The notes beneath the pieces were generated by a model. The model had not been told where the DNA came from. It saw only the letters and a program-made list of their open reading frames with translations, and searched no databases. Below are positions 32,843 to 40,823 of a stretch of DNA of 64,000 nt, one piece after another; the stretch's first letter is position 1, and each line of letters begins with the position of its first letter. This DNA comes from an uncultured Cellvibrio sp. (GTDB lineage Bacteria; Pseudomonadota; Gammaproteobacteria; Pseudomonadales; Cellvibrionaceae): assembly GCA_946480695.1 (NCBI GenBank), contig CAMLKG010000022.1, positions 6,187-70,186 on the forward strand, given 5' to 3'. The translations under genes and the position numbers were made by a program.

Positions 32843-33982
32843 TTAACAGGAAATATCCTGGGTTTTATTCCATGCAAGCGTTAATGCTTGCGCAGCTAAT
32901 TTTATTTCTTCTCGTGTCGTTGATAAGCCCACCGATAACCTCACAGATCCCCGCGCTTGCTCAGCCGATGCGCCTATTGCTGCCAACACTCCACTCACTG
33001 CATCTCCATGGGAATGACAGGCAGAGCCTACCGATGCAGCTACGCCTTTTGCGTTATCAAGAAGCGCACGGCCACTGACACCTGGGAACGAAATATTAAG
33101 CGTGTTAGGCAATCTAAATTCTGGATGGCCATTTAAACGAATGCCAGGAATTTCGACGCTCAGGAGTGAATGTAGCTCATCACGTATTTCCCTTAAAAAA
33201 TGTTCGGCTTCCGGCATTCGATTCGCTGCCAGACGGGCCGCTTCACCCAGTGCCGCCACCGCAATGACATTCTCCGTTCCGGGACGCAGATTACGTTCAT
33301 GACCGGCACCGTACATGATGGAATTTATCGGGGTGGCTTCACGCACGTAGAGCGCGCCTACACCTTTAGGAGCGTAAAACTTGTGGCCTGCGATTGTCAG
33401 TGCATCTACACCGAGTTCGTTCACATCAACCGCCACTTTTCCGATCGACTGCGCCGCATCCACATGCAACAACACGCCGTGCTTACGCGCTATCTGTGAA
33501 ATACCTGCAATCGGTTGGATGGTTCCAATTTCATTATTGGAATGCATGATGCTAATTAAGGCAGTATCTGGACGAATACTTTCTGCCAATATTTCCAGAT
33601 CAACTAATCCGTTAGCATCTACCGGTATTACAGTTAAATCCCAACCTTCCCGTTGCAATTGTAAACACGGTTGCATAACAGCGGGATGTTCAATCGCGCT
33701 TGTAATGATGTGCTTTTTATTATGACAGGCGCGCGCCATGCCCAGGATGGCGAGGTTGTTGGATTCCGTAGCACAGCCTGTAAAAATTATTTCGGACGGA
33801 TTTGCAGAAATTAAGTGGGCAACATGCGCACGCGCTTGCTGAACTATCTGACTGGCGCGACGGCCATAGTCGTGGCTGGAGGATGGATTACCAAATTCAG
33901 TCAGGCATTGAGTGATGACGTTAATCACTTCCGGTGCGATAGGTGTTGTTGCGTTGTAATCAAGGTAAATTGGCGTAGTCAT
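32843..33982 (-). CDS. Class V aminotransferase, selenocysteine lyase / cysteine desulfurase-like
   Basis: PLP enzyme that removes S or Se from (seleno)cysteine. It is 379 aa. It begins IYLDYNATTPIAPEV and has the PLP lysine in AGHKFYAPKG (Lys201) and the catalytic cysteine Cys322 in SVGSACHSHGDAVSGVL. The ACHS loop, the RNLRPGTENV segment and the RLSVGLSTTREE tail recall animal selenocysteine lyase more than housekeeping IscS, although a general desulfurase role cannot be excluded. It is the last gene of the leftward operon, 9 bp after the beta-barrel gene, and no isc or suf genes are near. Confidence 0.82.
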   Translation of the reverse strand: MTTPIYLDYNATTPIAPEVINVITQCLTEFGNPSSSHDYGRRASQIVQQARAHVAHLISANPSEIIFTGCATESNNLAILGMARACHNKKHIITSAIEHPAVMQPCLQLQREGWDLTVIPVDANGLVDLEILAESIRPDTALISIMHSNNEIGTIQPIAGISQIARKHGVLLHVDAAQSIGKVAVDVNELGVDALTIAGHKFYAPKGVGALYVREATPINSIMYGAGHERNLRPGTENVIAVAALGEAARLAANRMPEAEHFLREIRDELHSLLSVEIPGIRLNGHPEFRLPNTLNISFPGVSGRALLDNAKGVAASVGSACHSHGDAVSGVLAAIGASAEQARGSVRLSVGLSTTREEIKLAAQALTLAWNKTQDISC

Positions 33983-33991
33983 AAGGAACCT

Positions 33992-35224
33992 TTAATAAGC
34001 GAAACGCAGGGTCAGGTAAATATTGTCATTGCGATCAAATGCACCGAACATTCCCTGCGGGTTTCCAGAAAAAATATTGGTCCCGATTTCGCCCCAGAGA
34101 TTATCGTTAAAGGCGTATCGCACTGTAGATTGTAAGAACCGGTCGCTATCGCTTAATCCCCAGTAGTTGAACAGATTAAACGTTAATGTCTGGTGGAGGA
34201 AAAATTGGGTGAACCGCATTGTGGCGGCTCTGTTCCATTCGTTTTTTGCAATGGCAGTTGTTGGCAAGGTAGCGAGATAGCTTGAATAATTTTCCATGTG
34301 CTCAACATAAAACTGCACGCCCAGGGTAGCATCAGCCCAGACTTGACGGGAATACCCCGATAAGAGACGGCTTTGGCTGTTTTGGACAAATGGATGTGCA
34401 CCCGCTGAGTCTTCCGGTGAATGGTAGTAACCCGCTTCAAGATTGAATACGCCGTTTTGTATCTGTCCCGTGGCGCTCGCGCCGTAAGTATTTAGTCGCG
34501 GATAGGACACCAATGTGTTTGAATCATTGGACTGATAGGCAGGGCTACGCCAATAACTTCGGGATGCATACCCACTTACATCCCATCCTGAAAAATTGCG
34601 CGATACTTTTGCGGCGTACTCCAGTTCGTCCAGTTGATCATCCGGTGTTTGAAAAAAAATCGGCGACGGCATTTGCGGCATTTGTATGTCGAATCGCTGT
34701 GCCTCGGGCGCATGGTCTGCGTCAAATCGGGCGATCACCGTTTCAATCGTGGTTGCTCCCGGATACCAGTCAAATTTGATGGCATCCGTTGGGAGCTTGA
34801 GGAAATCCATCGGCATTCCACCAAAATAGGCATTCCAGTCTTTTGCGAATATATCGTTGATAAACAACATATCGCCGGTGCCCCAGGTAATCATTTGGCG
34901 ACCGGTGCGAATTTGGGTTGCATCGCCAGCCAAATCCCAATAAATCTCCCGTGCGTTCAAGTCGGTTTCATCAAACACGAAATCGTGAATTAATTCGATA
35001 TTGGCAGTGAATGAATGTCGACTATCTTGCAACGATTTCTCAGCTTTCACCTGACCACGTAATTCCGAAAATGGCACTTTGCAATCGGTGGTTGAGCATG
35101 GATTCGTGTCAGTGCGTGCTGCTGTGTGGTATTGCACCATGCCATTGATATCGGCATGCAATTGCATACTGCCTAACAAGAGCAAACCGCCCGACAAAAG
35201 CGTTGCGGTTTTTCTAAATAACAT
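33992..35224 (-). CDS. Outer-membrane beta-barrel protein, DUF1302-like
   Basis: A 410-aa protein with an N-terminal signal peptide (LLSGGLLLLGSMQLHA). Alternating amphipathic strands run through the protein and it ends in an aromatic residue (LTLRFAY), as outer-membrane barrels do. The segment REIYWDLAGDATQIRTGRQM followed by WGTGDMLFINDIF resembles DUF1302 proteins, which are usually encoded with an outer-membrane lipoprotein-sorting-like protein and an MMPL/RND exporter, as here. The transported substrate is unknown. It begins 3 bp after the upstream gene. Confidence 0.75.
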   Translation of the reverse strand: MLFRKTATLLSGGLLLLGSMQLHADINGMVQYHTAARTDTNPCSTTDCKVPFSELRGQVKAEKSLQDSRHSFTANIELIHDFVFDETDLNAREIYWDLAGDATQIRTGRQMITWGTGDMLFINDIFAKDWNAYFGGMPMDFLKLPTDAIKFDWYPGATTIETVIARFDADHAPEAQRFDIQMPQMPSPIFFQTPDDQLDELEYAAKVSRNFSGWDVSGYASRSYWRSPAYQSNDSNTLVSYPRLNTYGASATGQIQNGVFNLEAGYYHSPEDSAGAHPFVQNSQSRLLSGYSRQVWADATLGVQFYVEHMENYSSYLATLPTTAIAKNEWNRAATMRFTQFFLHQTLTFNLFNYWGLSDSDRFLQSTVRYAFNDNLWGEIGTNIFSGNPQGMFGAFDRNDNIYLTLRFAY

Positions 35225-35227
35225 GGA

Positions 35228-36031
35228 TTACTTCACCCACTGCTGGGGTGGATTACGCAGATACCGTTCCGTAAAAATATCAGCCTCTAATCCAATGTTG
35301 TAAGCGATTTCGTTATATACCACTTCAGTGCGATAACCCGTTTCCAGGTTTTTCATGGTGCGCGCCGTAATAGTCCAAACGTCGGCGACTTGCTCCACTT
35401 TCACTGCATTGAATACGCGTGATGGGCGGTTACGCAAATCAAAATATTCCTCGCTCAACGGCAGCCAACGTTCTTTGTCAATTAACGACACGCGACGACT
35501 GTAATCGATGGCTTTAACCGGTTTGCTTTCAATACGGTACACCGGCCGCCCTTCAAAAATTTCTTCACCCACCAATGTATGGCTTTCATCGGCCACTTCT
35601 CTACCGGATACGTCTTCGTAAGTGAAATCGGAACCGACAAACGATGAGCGTTTGTCGTCAGAGGCAATGCGCTTCACCAACTTGATGGCCGGCACAAAAA
35701 TCCAGCGATCATCTTCTTTGCCTGGAAATTTTTGCACAAGGAACGCCGTGCCTTTCACATCAGTCGGGCGATGGAAATAGGTGTAATAACGTTGTTCACC
35801 ACCCGCAAGGTTGATCCGCAGCATGGTCATTTCACGCTCACGGATATCGCCTTTGGGATTAATCAATTTCATGCTGACTTTTGTACGCATGTCATTGCCC
35901 GCATAGTAAGTTGCATCCAGCGATTGTTGGACAATTTGTGTGGGCTCTATTGCCATGCATATCGAGGGCATCAATACGGCACTGAGAACAAATAAGCTGC
36001 GTTGCGTCAGTGTTTTTACCAGGGAAATCAT
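35228..36031 (-). CDS. LolA-like outer membrane lipoprotein-sorting protein
   Basis: A 267-aa periplasmic protein with signal peptide (LFVLSAVLMPSICMA). It has a LolA/LppX-like half-barrel fold signature: DMRTKVSMKLINPKGDIRERE, a DDRWIFVPAIKLVKRIASDDKRSSFVGSDF-type strand region, and DKERWLPLSEEYFDLRNR. Its start overlaps the end of the RND gene by four bases (ATGA), indicating translational coupling. Such proteins shuttle a hydrophobic cargo between exporter and outer membrane; the cargo here is unknown. Confidence 0.82.
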   Translation of the reverse strand: MISLVKTLTQRSLFVLSAVLMPSICMAIEPTQIVQQSLDATYYAGNDMRTKVSMKLINPKGDIREREMTMLRINLAGGEQRYYTYFHRPTDVKGTAFLVQKFPGKEDDRWIFVPAIKLVKRIASDDKRSSFVGSDFTYEDVSGREVADESHTLVGEEIFEGRPVYRIESKPVKAIDYSRRVSLIDKERWLPLSEEYFDLRNRPSRVFNAVKVEQVADVWTITARTMKNLETGYRTEVVYNEIAYNIGLEADIFTERYLRNPPQQWVK

Positions 36032-38418
36032 GCGCGCTCTCCGACAGAGGATGTTGCAGAAACGGTTGACGTTGAATGGTCAGATATGGATGTAGTGAAT
36101 AGCCAGCCTTGCAATAACAAAATCAATGCGGGCAAATACAATAATGTAACTAATGCGCTGACGAGCATCATGCTGACAATGAATGCCCCCACAGTGATGT
36201 AAGGCGTAAGTGGGGCAAACATCATTACCGAAAAGGCAGCCGCAAAAAGAATGGCGTTGCGCATAATGCCTTTTCCGGGCCGTGCAGCGGTCCAGCGCAA
36301 ATTGTCCGCCAGTGATTCACCGGTCGTGGCGGCTTCCGCCATACGCTGACGCAAACGGCTGATGAAATGGATCGAGAAATCAACCGCCATGCCCAGCGAC
36401 AAACATGACAAGACCGAAATCGGCATATCAAAATCCTTACCTGAGAAACCAATCACGGCGTAGATCAGCATGATGGTAAACAGTAACGGGATATACCCGA
36501 CAACTGCCCACTTGATTGAACGGAAATTGATAGCGAGCAGAATAAATACCACCAGCAACGCCAGGACAAATCCTTTCAGCATGTCCCACAGCACTTCATC
36601 GTTCCACACCACATTGAAGTAAGCAGTACCTGCGGGTTTGAATTCGAGGTCAATCGGATTTTCGCGTTGGTATTCTTCCACGGCATGGATGACATTGCGC
36701 ATTGCACCGGCATCCCAGGTTTTTAATTGCAGCCAGATATTGGCCTGCTGGAAGGGATAGTCCACTAGGTTATCCAGGTCTGACTGTTTCGCCGACATGC
36801 CGAATAAAAACAGGTATTGGGCAATAGTGTCGGCGTCCGTGGGAATTACCTCATAATCCTGAGCATCTTCATGGAGTACACGGTTAATGCGTTTTACGTA
36901 ATCGACAATCGAAAACGTTTTTCCGACTTCAGGCATGGATTCCAGATGCCGTTGCAAACCATCAATGTATTGCAGGGTTTCCGGTGCTTTTATGCCATCG
37001 GCATTTGGTGCAATGGCAATGATGTATCCAGGCGCGGTGCCACCGAGTGATTCATTGATCTTCTCATCGGCGATGCGTACTTCACTGTTGTGGGTAAACC
37101 ATTTCACCAGGTTGTTGTTGATCGTTATCTGCGTAATACCGACTACAGAAACAGCGGTCAGTAATAGGCCCAGCATGACAATTTTTTTCGGATGGGTGAC
37201 CGCCACATCCGCCAGAGTTTGCAACCAGCTTTTTTTGGATTGCTGTTGTTGCGTTTCACGTGCGACGGCGGCAAGGATTTTTTTCTCATTGATTGACATC
37301 AGTAACGCAGGGATAAGCGTGAAGCTGAGGAGACGCAGCAGCAAGGTGCCAAAGACAATGACGCCGCCAAATACTTTAACGGGAATAATTTCCATGAAAA
37401 GCAATACGGCAAATCCGGCGGCGGTTGCCAGGGCGGTATAACGCACCGGGCGGCTGACCGCGGCCATGGTCTCGTGGATGGCTTGTTGTTTATTGCCGCC
37501 CTGGCGGAAGCGGTGATAAAACTCGTTAAAAATATGGATGCTGTCCGTTGCAATGGCCATTAAAAATACCGGTGCCATGGAACTCATAATGTGTACCGGA
37601 AACCCCAGCCCGATCAGTAATCCCATACTGCAAATGATGCTGGCCATGGCCACCGCCATCATCGACATCGCAAGGGACAAACTGCCGAACATCCACAGGA
37701 TGGCAATAAACATAATCATGCCTGCGATAGGCGCAAATAAACCCATCATGGTGAACATGTCGGCACCGAAGGTATCCCGGACAACCGGGTCCCCGGCCAC
37801 ATAAAAATCATCCCCTTCACCCTGGGTTGCAACGATGCTGCGAATCTTGTCCGCGACCTGCTTGCCATTGGCACCCTCCTCCAGCGGGACATAGAGCGCG
37901 GCCATGGTCTCGTCAGTGGAAATTATCCGGTCCGCAAATAGCGGGTTGCCAATCAACTTGGCCCGGAACGCGGACAACGCCTCGGGTGTATCCGGGGCCT
38001 CGGCCATTAGCGGGGCGATATCCAAGCCGTCCCCGTCCGCACTGATATGGTCGATGGTGTTAAAGCTCACCAGGTCACGGGCGGCAACGCCGTCAATGGC
38101 GAGGATCTGTTCGGTAAGGGTATGGATTTTCTTGAGGGTGCCGGTATTGATCACACCTTTATCGTTGTGGATCGCCACCAGGATAGTGTCTTCATACAAC
38201 CGGAATGTCTGTTCAATCCCATCATTCCAGACCCGCACGGGGGAGTCCGGGGGCAGCATATTTTTCGGGTTGGTATCCAGTGTAATCCTGGGGAACTGGG
38301 TACAGAAAATCGCGGTGATCAATAAGGTTGCGACAAAAATCCACCGGGGATGGCGGGTCGCGAATTCCACTAGGGTGTGTTTACGCATATCGGCAAGGAA
38401 TCCTTTTAAACCACCCAT
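36028..38418 (-). CDS. RND-superfamily exporter of MMPL type
   Basis: A 796-aa inner-membrane protein with two repeats, each one membrane helix, a large periplasmic loop and a block of five helices (for example GMIMFIAILWMFGSLSLAMSM; second block from about residue 610). Motifs such as ATDSIHIFNEFYHRFRQGGN and MAVDFSIHFISRLRQRM are typical of proton-driven MMPL transporters. The first ATG lacks a Shine-Dalgarno; Met11 (start 38388) has AAGGA at good distance and is a reasonable alternative. It leads the leftward operon with LolA-like, beta-barrel and lyase genes, and its promoter region faces the ArsR-rhodanese gene. Confidence 0.87.
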   Translation of the reverse strand: MGGLKGFLADMRKHTLVEFATRHPRWIFVATLLITAIFCTQFPRITLDTNPKNMLPPDSPVRVWNDGIEQTFRLYEDTILVAIHNDKGVINTGTLKKIHTLTEQILAIDGVAARDLVSFNTIDHISADGDGLDIAPLMAEAPDTPEALSAFRAKLIGNPLFADRIISTDETMAALYVPLEEGANGKQVADKIRSIVATQGEGDDFYVAGDPVVRDTFGADMFTMMGLFAPIAGMIMFIAILWMFGSLSLAMSMMAVAMASIICSMGLLIGLGFPVHIMSSMAPVFLMAIATDSIHIFNEFYHRFRQGGNKQQAIHETMAAVSRPVRYTALATAAGFAVLLFMEIIPVKVFGGVIVFGTLLLRLLSFTLIPALLMSINEKKILAAVARETQQQQSKKSWLQTLADVAVTHPKKIVMLGLLLTAVSVVGITQITINNNLVKWFTHNSEVRIADEKINESLGGTAPGYIIAIAPNADGIKAPETLQYIDGLQRHLESMPEVGKTFSIVDYVKRINRVLHEDAQDYEVIPTDADTIAQYLFLFGMSAKQSDLDNLVDYPFQQANIWLQLKTWDAGAMRNVIHAVEEYQRENPIDLEFKPAGTAYFNVVWNDEVLWDMLKGFVLALLVVFILLAINFRSIKWAVVGYIPLLFTIMLIYAVIGFSGKDFDMPISVLSCLSLGMAVDFSIHFISRLRQRMAEAATTGESLADNLRWTAARPGKGIMRNAILFAAAFSVMMFAPLTPYITVGAFIVSMMLVSALVTLLYLPALILLLQGWLFTTSISDHSTSTVSATSSVGERA

Positions 38419-38458
38419 GCTTATTCAATATTTGGCACGAATGGTATATCTATTAAAT

Positions 38459-38484
38459 ATTCAATTATTTAATTGAATGCTTGA
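38459..38484. promoter_or_regulatory. Palindrome and operator half-site upstream of the RND operon
   Basis: ATTCAATTA (38459-38467), TT and TAATTGAAT (38470-38478) form a perfect 9-bp inverted repeat, about 40 bp upstream of the RND gene start. Overlapping it, TAATTGAATGCTTGA (38470-38484) matches 14 of 15 bases of an element upstream of the ABC-transporter genes (39869-39883). It is probably an operator for the ArsR-family regulator encoded next door. Confidence 0.65.
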
Positions 38485-38618
38485 CTAGAATATCCGCTTC
38501 ACCTAGATTGTCAAGGAACGGGCTTCTGCGCTGAACCGCCAGCGATGGTCAGGGGCGCTTTTTTATTGGCAACAATGCCATTTTTAGGTGAACTTGCGCT
38601 TGGGCGGTAGATAGCTAT

Positions 38619-38663
38619 TTGAGGATTGACGCATGGAATCTATAATTCAAGCGATCAATTGAT
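38619..38663 (+). promoter_or_regulatory. Promoter and operator of the ArsR-rhodanese gene
   Basis: TTGAGG (38619-38624) and a perfect TATAAT (38641-38646) are spaced by 16 bp. Abutting the -10 box is TCAAGCGATCAATTG (38647-38661), a copy of the island's 15-bp element, which contains the palindrome ATCAATTGAT (38654-38663). A repressor bound there would block the promoter, consistent with autorepression. Confidence 0.65.
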
Positions 38664-38676
38664 AAATGGAAAATCT

Positions 38677-39354
38677 ATGACTTCTTCAAATTGCCGGCAA
38701 TTTAAAGACTCGCTGTATGAGCAATTGGCTCGTATCGGAAAAGCATTGGCGAGCCCGATCCGCCTTGAACTGCTGGATGTGTTAAGCCAGGGGCCGCGAA
38801 CCGTTGAGTCAATCGCGAAAGAAATTAACCAGAGCATTGCGAATACATCACAGCATTTGCAGGTATTGCGCGCGGCGCGCGTGATTGATTCGGAGCGCAA
38901 TGGGGTGAACATCATTTACCGCGTTGCCGATCAGGAAGTGCTTGGTCTTTGCGGCGTCCTCCGGCGAGTGGGGGAAACCCGGTTGCTGGAAGTTCGCGCC
39001 GTGACCGACGCCTTCTTGCGTGATCGCGGAATGCTGGAAAAAACCGACAAAAACACATTGCTGGAGCGCGTAAAGCGCGGCGAAGTGACGGTATTGGACG
39101 TGCGTCCGACCGAAGAATTTATGGCGGGCCATATCCCAGGTGCTTTGTCGGTTCCACTGGAAGTGCTGGAGCAAAAAATTGCTGAATTGCCGCCAGGCCG
39201 GGAAATCGTCGCTTACTGTCGTGGACCGCTGTGTGTCATGTCGATAGAAGCAGTGAATTTGCTGAACCAAAAAGGCTATCAGGCTACACGCTGGGAAGAA
39301 GGTGTCGCGGATTGGGTTGCCAGAGGTTTTGCTATACAAACGGGTGCTGTTTAA
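38677..39354 (+). CDS. ArsR-family repressor fused to a rhodanese domain
   Basis: A 225-aa regulator. Residues about 10-95 form an ArsR winged helix (RTVESIAKEINQSIANTSQH recognition region), and about 125-225 form a rhodanese domain (TVLDVRPTEEFMAGHIPGAL, active-site loop CRGPLC with Cys181 and Cys186). The ATG at 38677 is chosen; the frame extends upstream to a TTG that lies in the promoter. Rhodanese-linked ArsR proteins are candidate sensors of sulfane sulfur or related oxidised thiols. It is divergent from the RND operon and 94 bp upstream of the DsrE gene, and the island's repeated element lies in its promoter. Confidence 0.9.
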   Translation: MTSSNCRQFKDSLYEQLARIGKALASPIRLELLDVLSQGPRTVESIAKEINQSIANTSQHLQVLRAARVIDSERNGVNIIYRVADQEVLGLCGVLRRVGETRLLEVRAVTDAFLRDRGMLEKTDKNTLLERVKRGEVTVLDVRPTEEFMAGHIPGALSVPLEVLEQKIAELPPGREIVAYCRGPLCVMSIEAVNLLNQKGYQATRWEEGVADWVARGFAIQTGAV

Positions 39355-39448
39355 AAGGAAGCTTGGTAAGCGCATGCGCTAATTGATGGCAAAGTTCCTT
39401 TTGATCGGTGCCCGCAATAACCACCAGGAAAATCAAGAGGAAACTGAA

Positions 39449-39802
39449 GTGAGCAATATTCTATTTATATTGAATGATGGACCATACGGCACCGAGCGCA
39501 GCTACAACGGTTTACGTCTGGCAGGCTCCATCGCCAAACGCGGTACTGATGAAGTACGTGTATTTTTGATGGGTGACGCGGCTGTTTGCGCGAAAGGCGG
39601 CCAAAAAGTTCCGCAAGGTTATTACAACGTTGAGTTGATGATGAACCCGGTTATCCGCCGCGAAGGCCAAATCGGTGTGTGCGGTACCTGTATGGACGCG
39701 CGCGGTATGACGTCAGAAGAATTGGCCGAAGGTACACATCGCAGCACCCTGGAAGAACTGACTGATTGGACACTCTGGGCCGATAAGGTAATCGTGTTTT
39801 AA
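39449..39802 (+). CDS. DsrE-family protein
   Basis: A 117-aa DsrE/DsrF-like (YchN-type) protein. It begins SNILFILNDGPYGTERSYNGLRLA and has three cysteines: Cys47, and Cys78 and Cys81 in the CGTC motif. The GTG at 39449 is favoured because it is preceded by AGAGGAAAC and gives the normal family N-terminus; an ATG at 39383 would add 22 residues. DsrE proteins relay sulfur as bound persulfide between donors and acceptors. It probably shares the ArsR-rhodanese transcript. A weak hairpin with a T-run (39820-39839) follows its stop. Confidence 0.85.
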   Translation: MSNILFILNDGPYGTERSYNGLRLAGSIAKRGTDEVRVFLMGDAAVCAKGGQKVPQGYYNVELMMNPVIRREGQIGVCGTCMDARGMTSEELAEGTHRSTLEELTDWTLWADKVIVF

Positions 39803-39819
39803 TCCTCTGGGAAAGTGAT

Positions 39820-39839
39820 GCGCCGATAAGGCGTTTTTT
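39820..39839 (+). terminator. Weak terminator-like hairpin after dsrE gene
   Basis: CGCC (39821-39824) pairs with GGCG (39830-39833), extended by a G-U pair, followed by TTTTTT. The stem is short, so readthrough is likely. Confidence 0.4.
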
Positions 39840-39850
39840 AATAATAAATA

Positions 39851-39884
39851 TTCAAGCAATCATTTAAATAATTGATTGCTTGAA
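39851..39884. promoter_or_regulatory. Long inverted repeat upstream of the ABC importer genes
   Basis: TTCAAGCAATCA (39851-39862) and TGATTGCTTGAA (39873-39884) are perfect 12-bp arms around a 10-bp AT spacer. Both arms are copies of the element at 38470 and 38647 (TCAAGCrATCAATT). It lies about 120 bp before the ATPase gene, as expected for a repressor operator in a separate promoter. Confidence 0.7.
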
Positions 39885-39904
39885 ATAAACCACTCTCTCG
39901 GACG

Positions 39905-40004
39905 CCGTACTTGGACAAATACGCAGCCATTCGCTGCGGGCATGTTAAAGGAGAGCAGTCTGTAGGAGCAGCAAATCCCCAATGCGGGGGAAAGGAGTCT
40001 TCGT
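39905..40004 (+). other. Leader with two hairpins before the importer operon
   Basis: The 120 bp between the inverted repeat and the ATPase ATG holds two local stems: CGCAGC (39922-39927) with GCTGCG (39933-39938), and CCCC (39977-39980) with GGGG (39986-39989), the latter close to the Shine-Dalgarno AAAGGAG. It could be a 5' UTR with a translational control hairpin. I do not recognise a known riboswitch. Confidence 0.35.
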
Positions 40005-40823
40005 ATGAAGCCACAATTTTCTAATGGCCCGTGCCCTGCGAGCCATCAAGCTCCCGTCCTCGAACTCAAGGCCGTTTCGCGTTATTGGGGTAAGCGGGCA
40101 GCGATTAACAATCTCAATCTCACAATTCGTCCCGGCGAAACCGTAGCCCTTATCGGGCCCAGCGGTGGTGGGAAATCAACATTGATCCGACTACTGGCCG
40201 GAGTGCTTAAGCCAACGCATGGCCGTGTGCTCGCCGACGGAAAAGATTTGGCGAAAATGTCCGCGGCGGAATTACGTTTTCATCGCGCTTATTCACGCAT
40301 CATTGAACAAACCCATTTACTCGTACCGCAGCTATCTGTTCATCAAAATGTGGTGGCTGGGAAATTGCCCCTTTGGCCATGGCACAAAGTGATGGCCTCT
40401 GCACTGTGGCCGGTAGAAAAACAGCCGGTCCGTTCGTTATTGGAATCACTGTCGATTGGTGAGCACCAGTGGCGATCTGCGAGCGACTTGAGTGGTGGCC
40501 AAATGCAGCGCGTCGCCATTGCGCGCGCATTGATTTCAGACCCCACGACCTTGCTGGCTGATGAACCCACCGCATCACTCGATCCAGCCACGGCGCGCGC
40601 AGTCACTGAAATTATTCTTAACCAGGCAAAAGAACGCGGTGTCACCCTTGTTTTTTGTACGCACTGGCTGGACTCCATCATGCACCGCTGTGACCGCATC
40701 ATCGGTCTGCGCGAAGGGACCCTGGTGCTGGATGCCAAGCCCGCCGAAGTAACGCCGGATGCATTGGATTTGCTGTATCAGGGAAGCGAGGAGCGCAGCG
40801 AGGCAAACTATGAACGGGTTTGA
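40005..40823 (+). CDS. PhnC-like ABC transporter ATP-binding protein
   Basis: Energises uptake through the permease encoded next. It is 272 aa. Walker A GPSGGGKST (residues 51-59), signature LSGGQMQRVAIARAL, and Walker B LLADEPTASLD are intact. It is closest in look to the ATPases of phosphonate-type importers. Its last bases overlap the permease start by 14 bp. No C-P lyase or phosphite genes are nearby, and the partner binding protein resembles the family annotated as putative selenate-binding, so phosphonate is not assumed as substrate. Confidence 0.88.
   Translation: MKPQFSNGPCPASHQAPVLELKAVSRYWGKRAAINNLNLTIRPGETVALIGPSGGGKSTLIRLLAGVLKPTHGRVLADGKDLAKMSAAELRFHRAYSRIIEQTHLLVPQLSVHQNVVAGKLPLWPWHKVMASALWPVEKQPVRSLLESLSIGEHQWRSASDLSGGQMQRVAIARALISDPTTLLADEPTASLDPATARAVTEIILNQAKERGVTLVFCTHWLDSIMHRCDRIIGLREGTLVLDAKPAEVTPDALDLLYQGSEERSEANYERV

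Noticed and set aside
38626..38676. TTG at 38626 as the start of the ArsR-rhodanese protein
   Set aside because: It would translate through the -10 box and operator; the ATG at 38677 gives the usual ArsR N-terminus.
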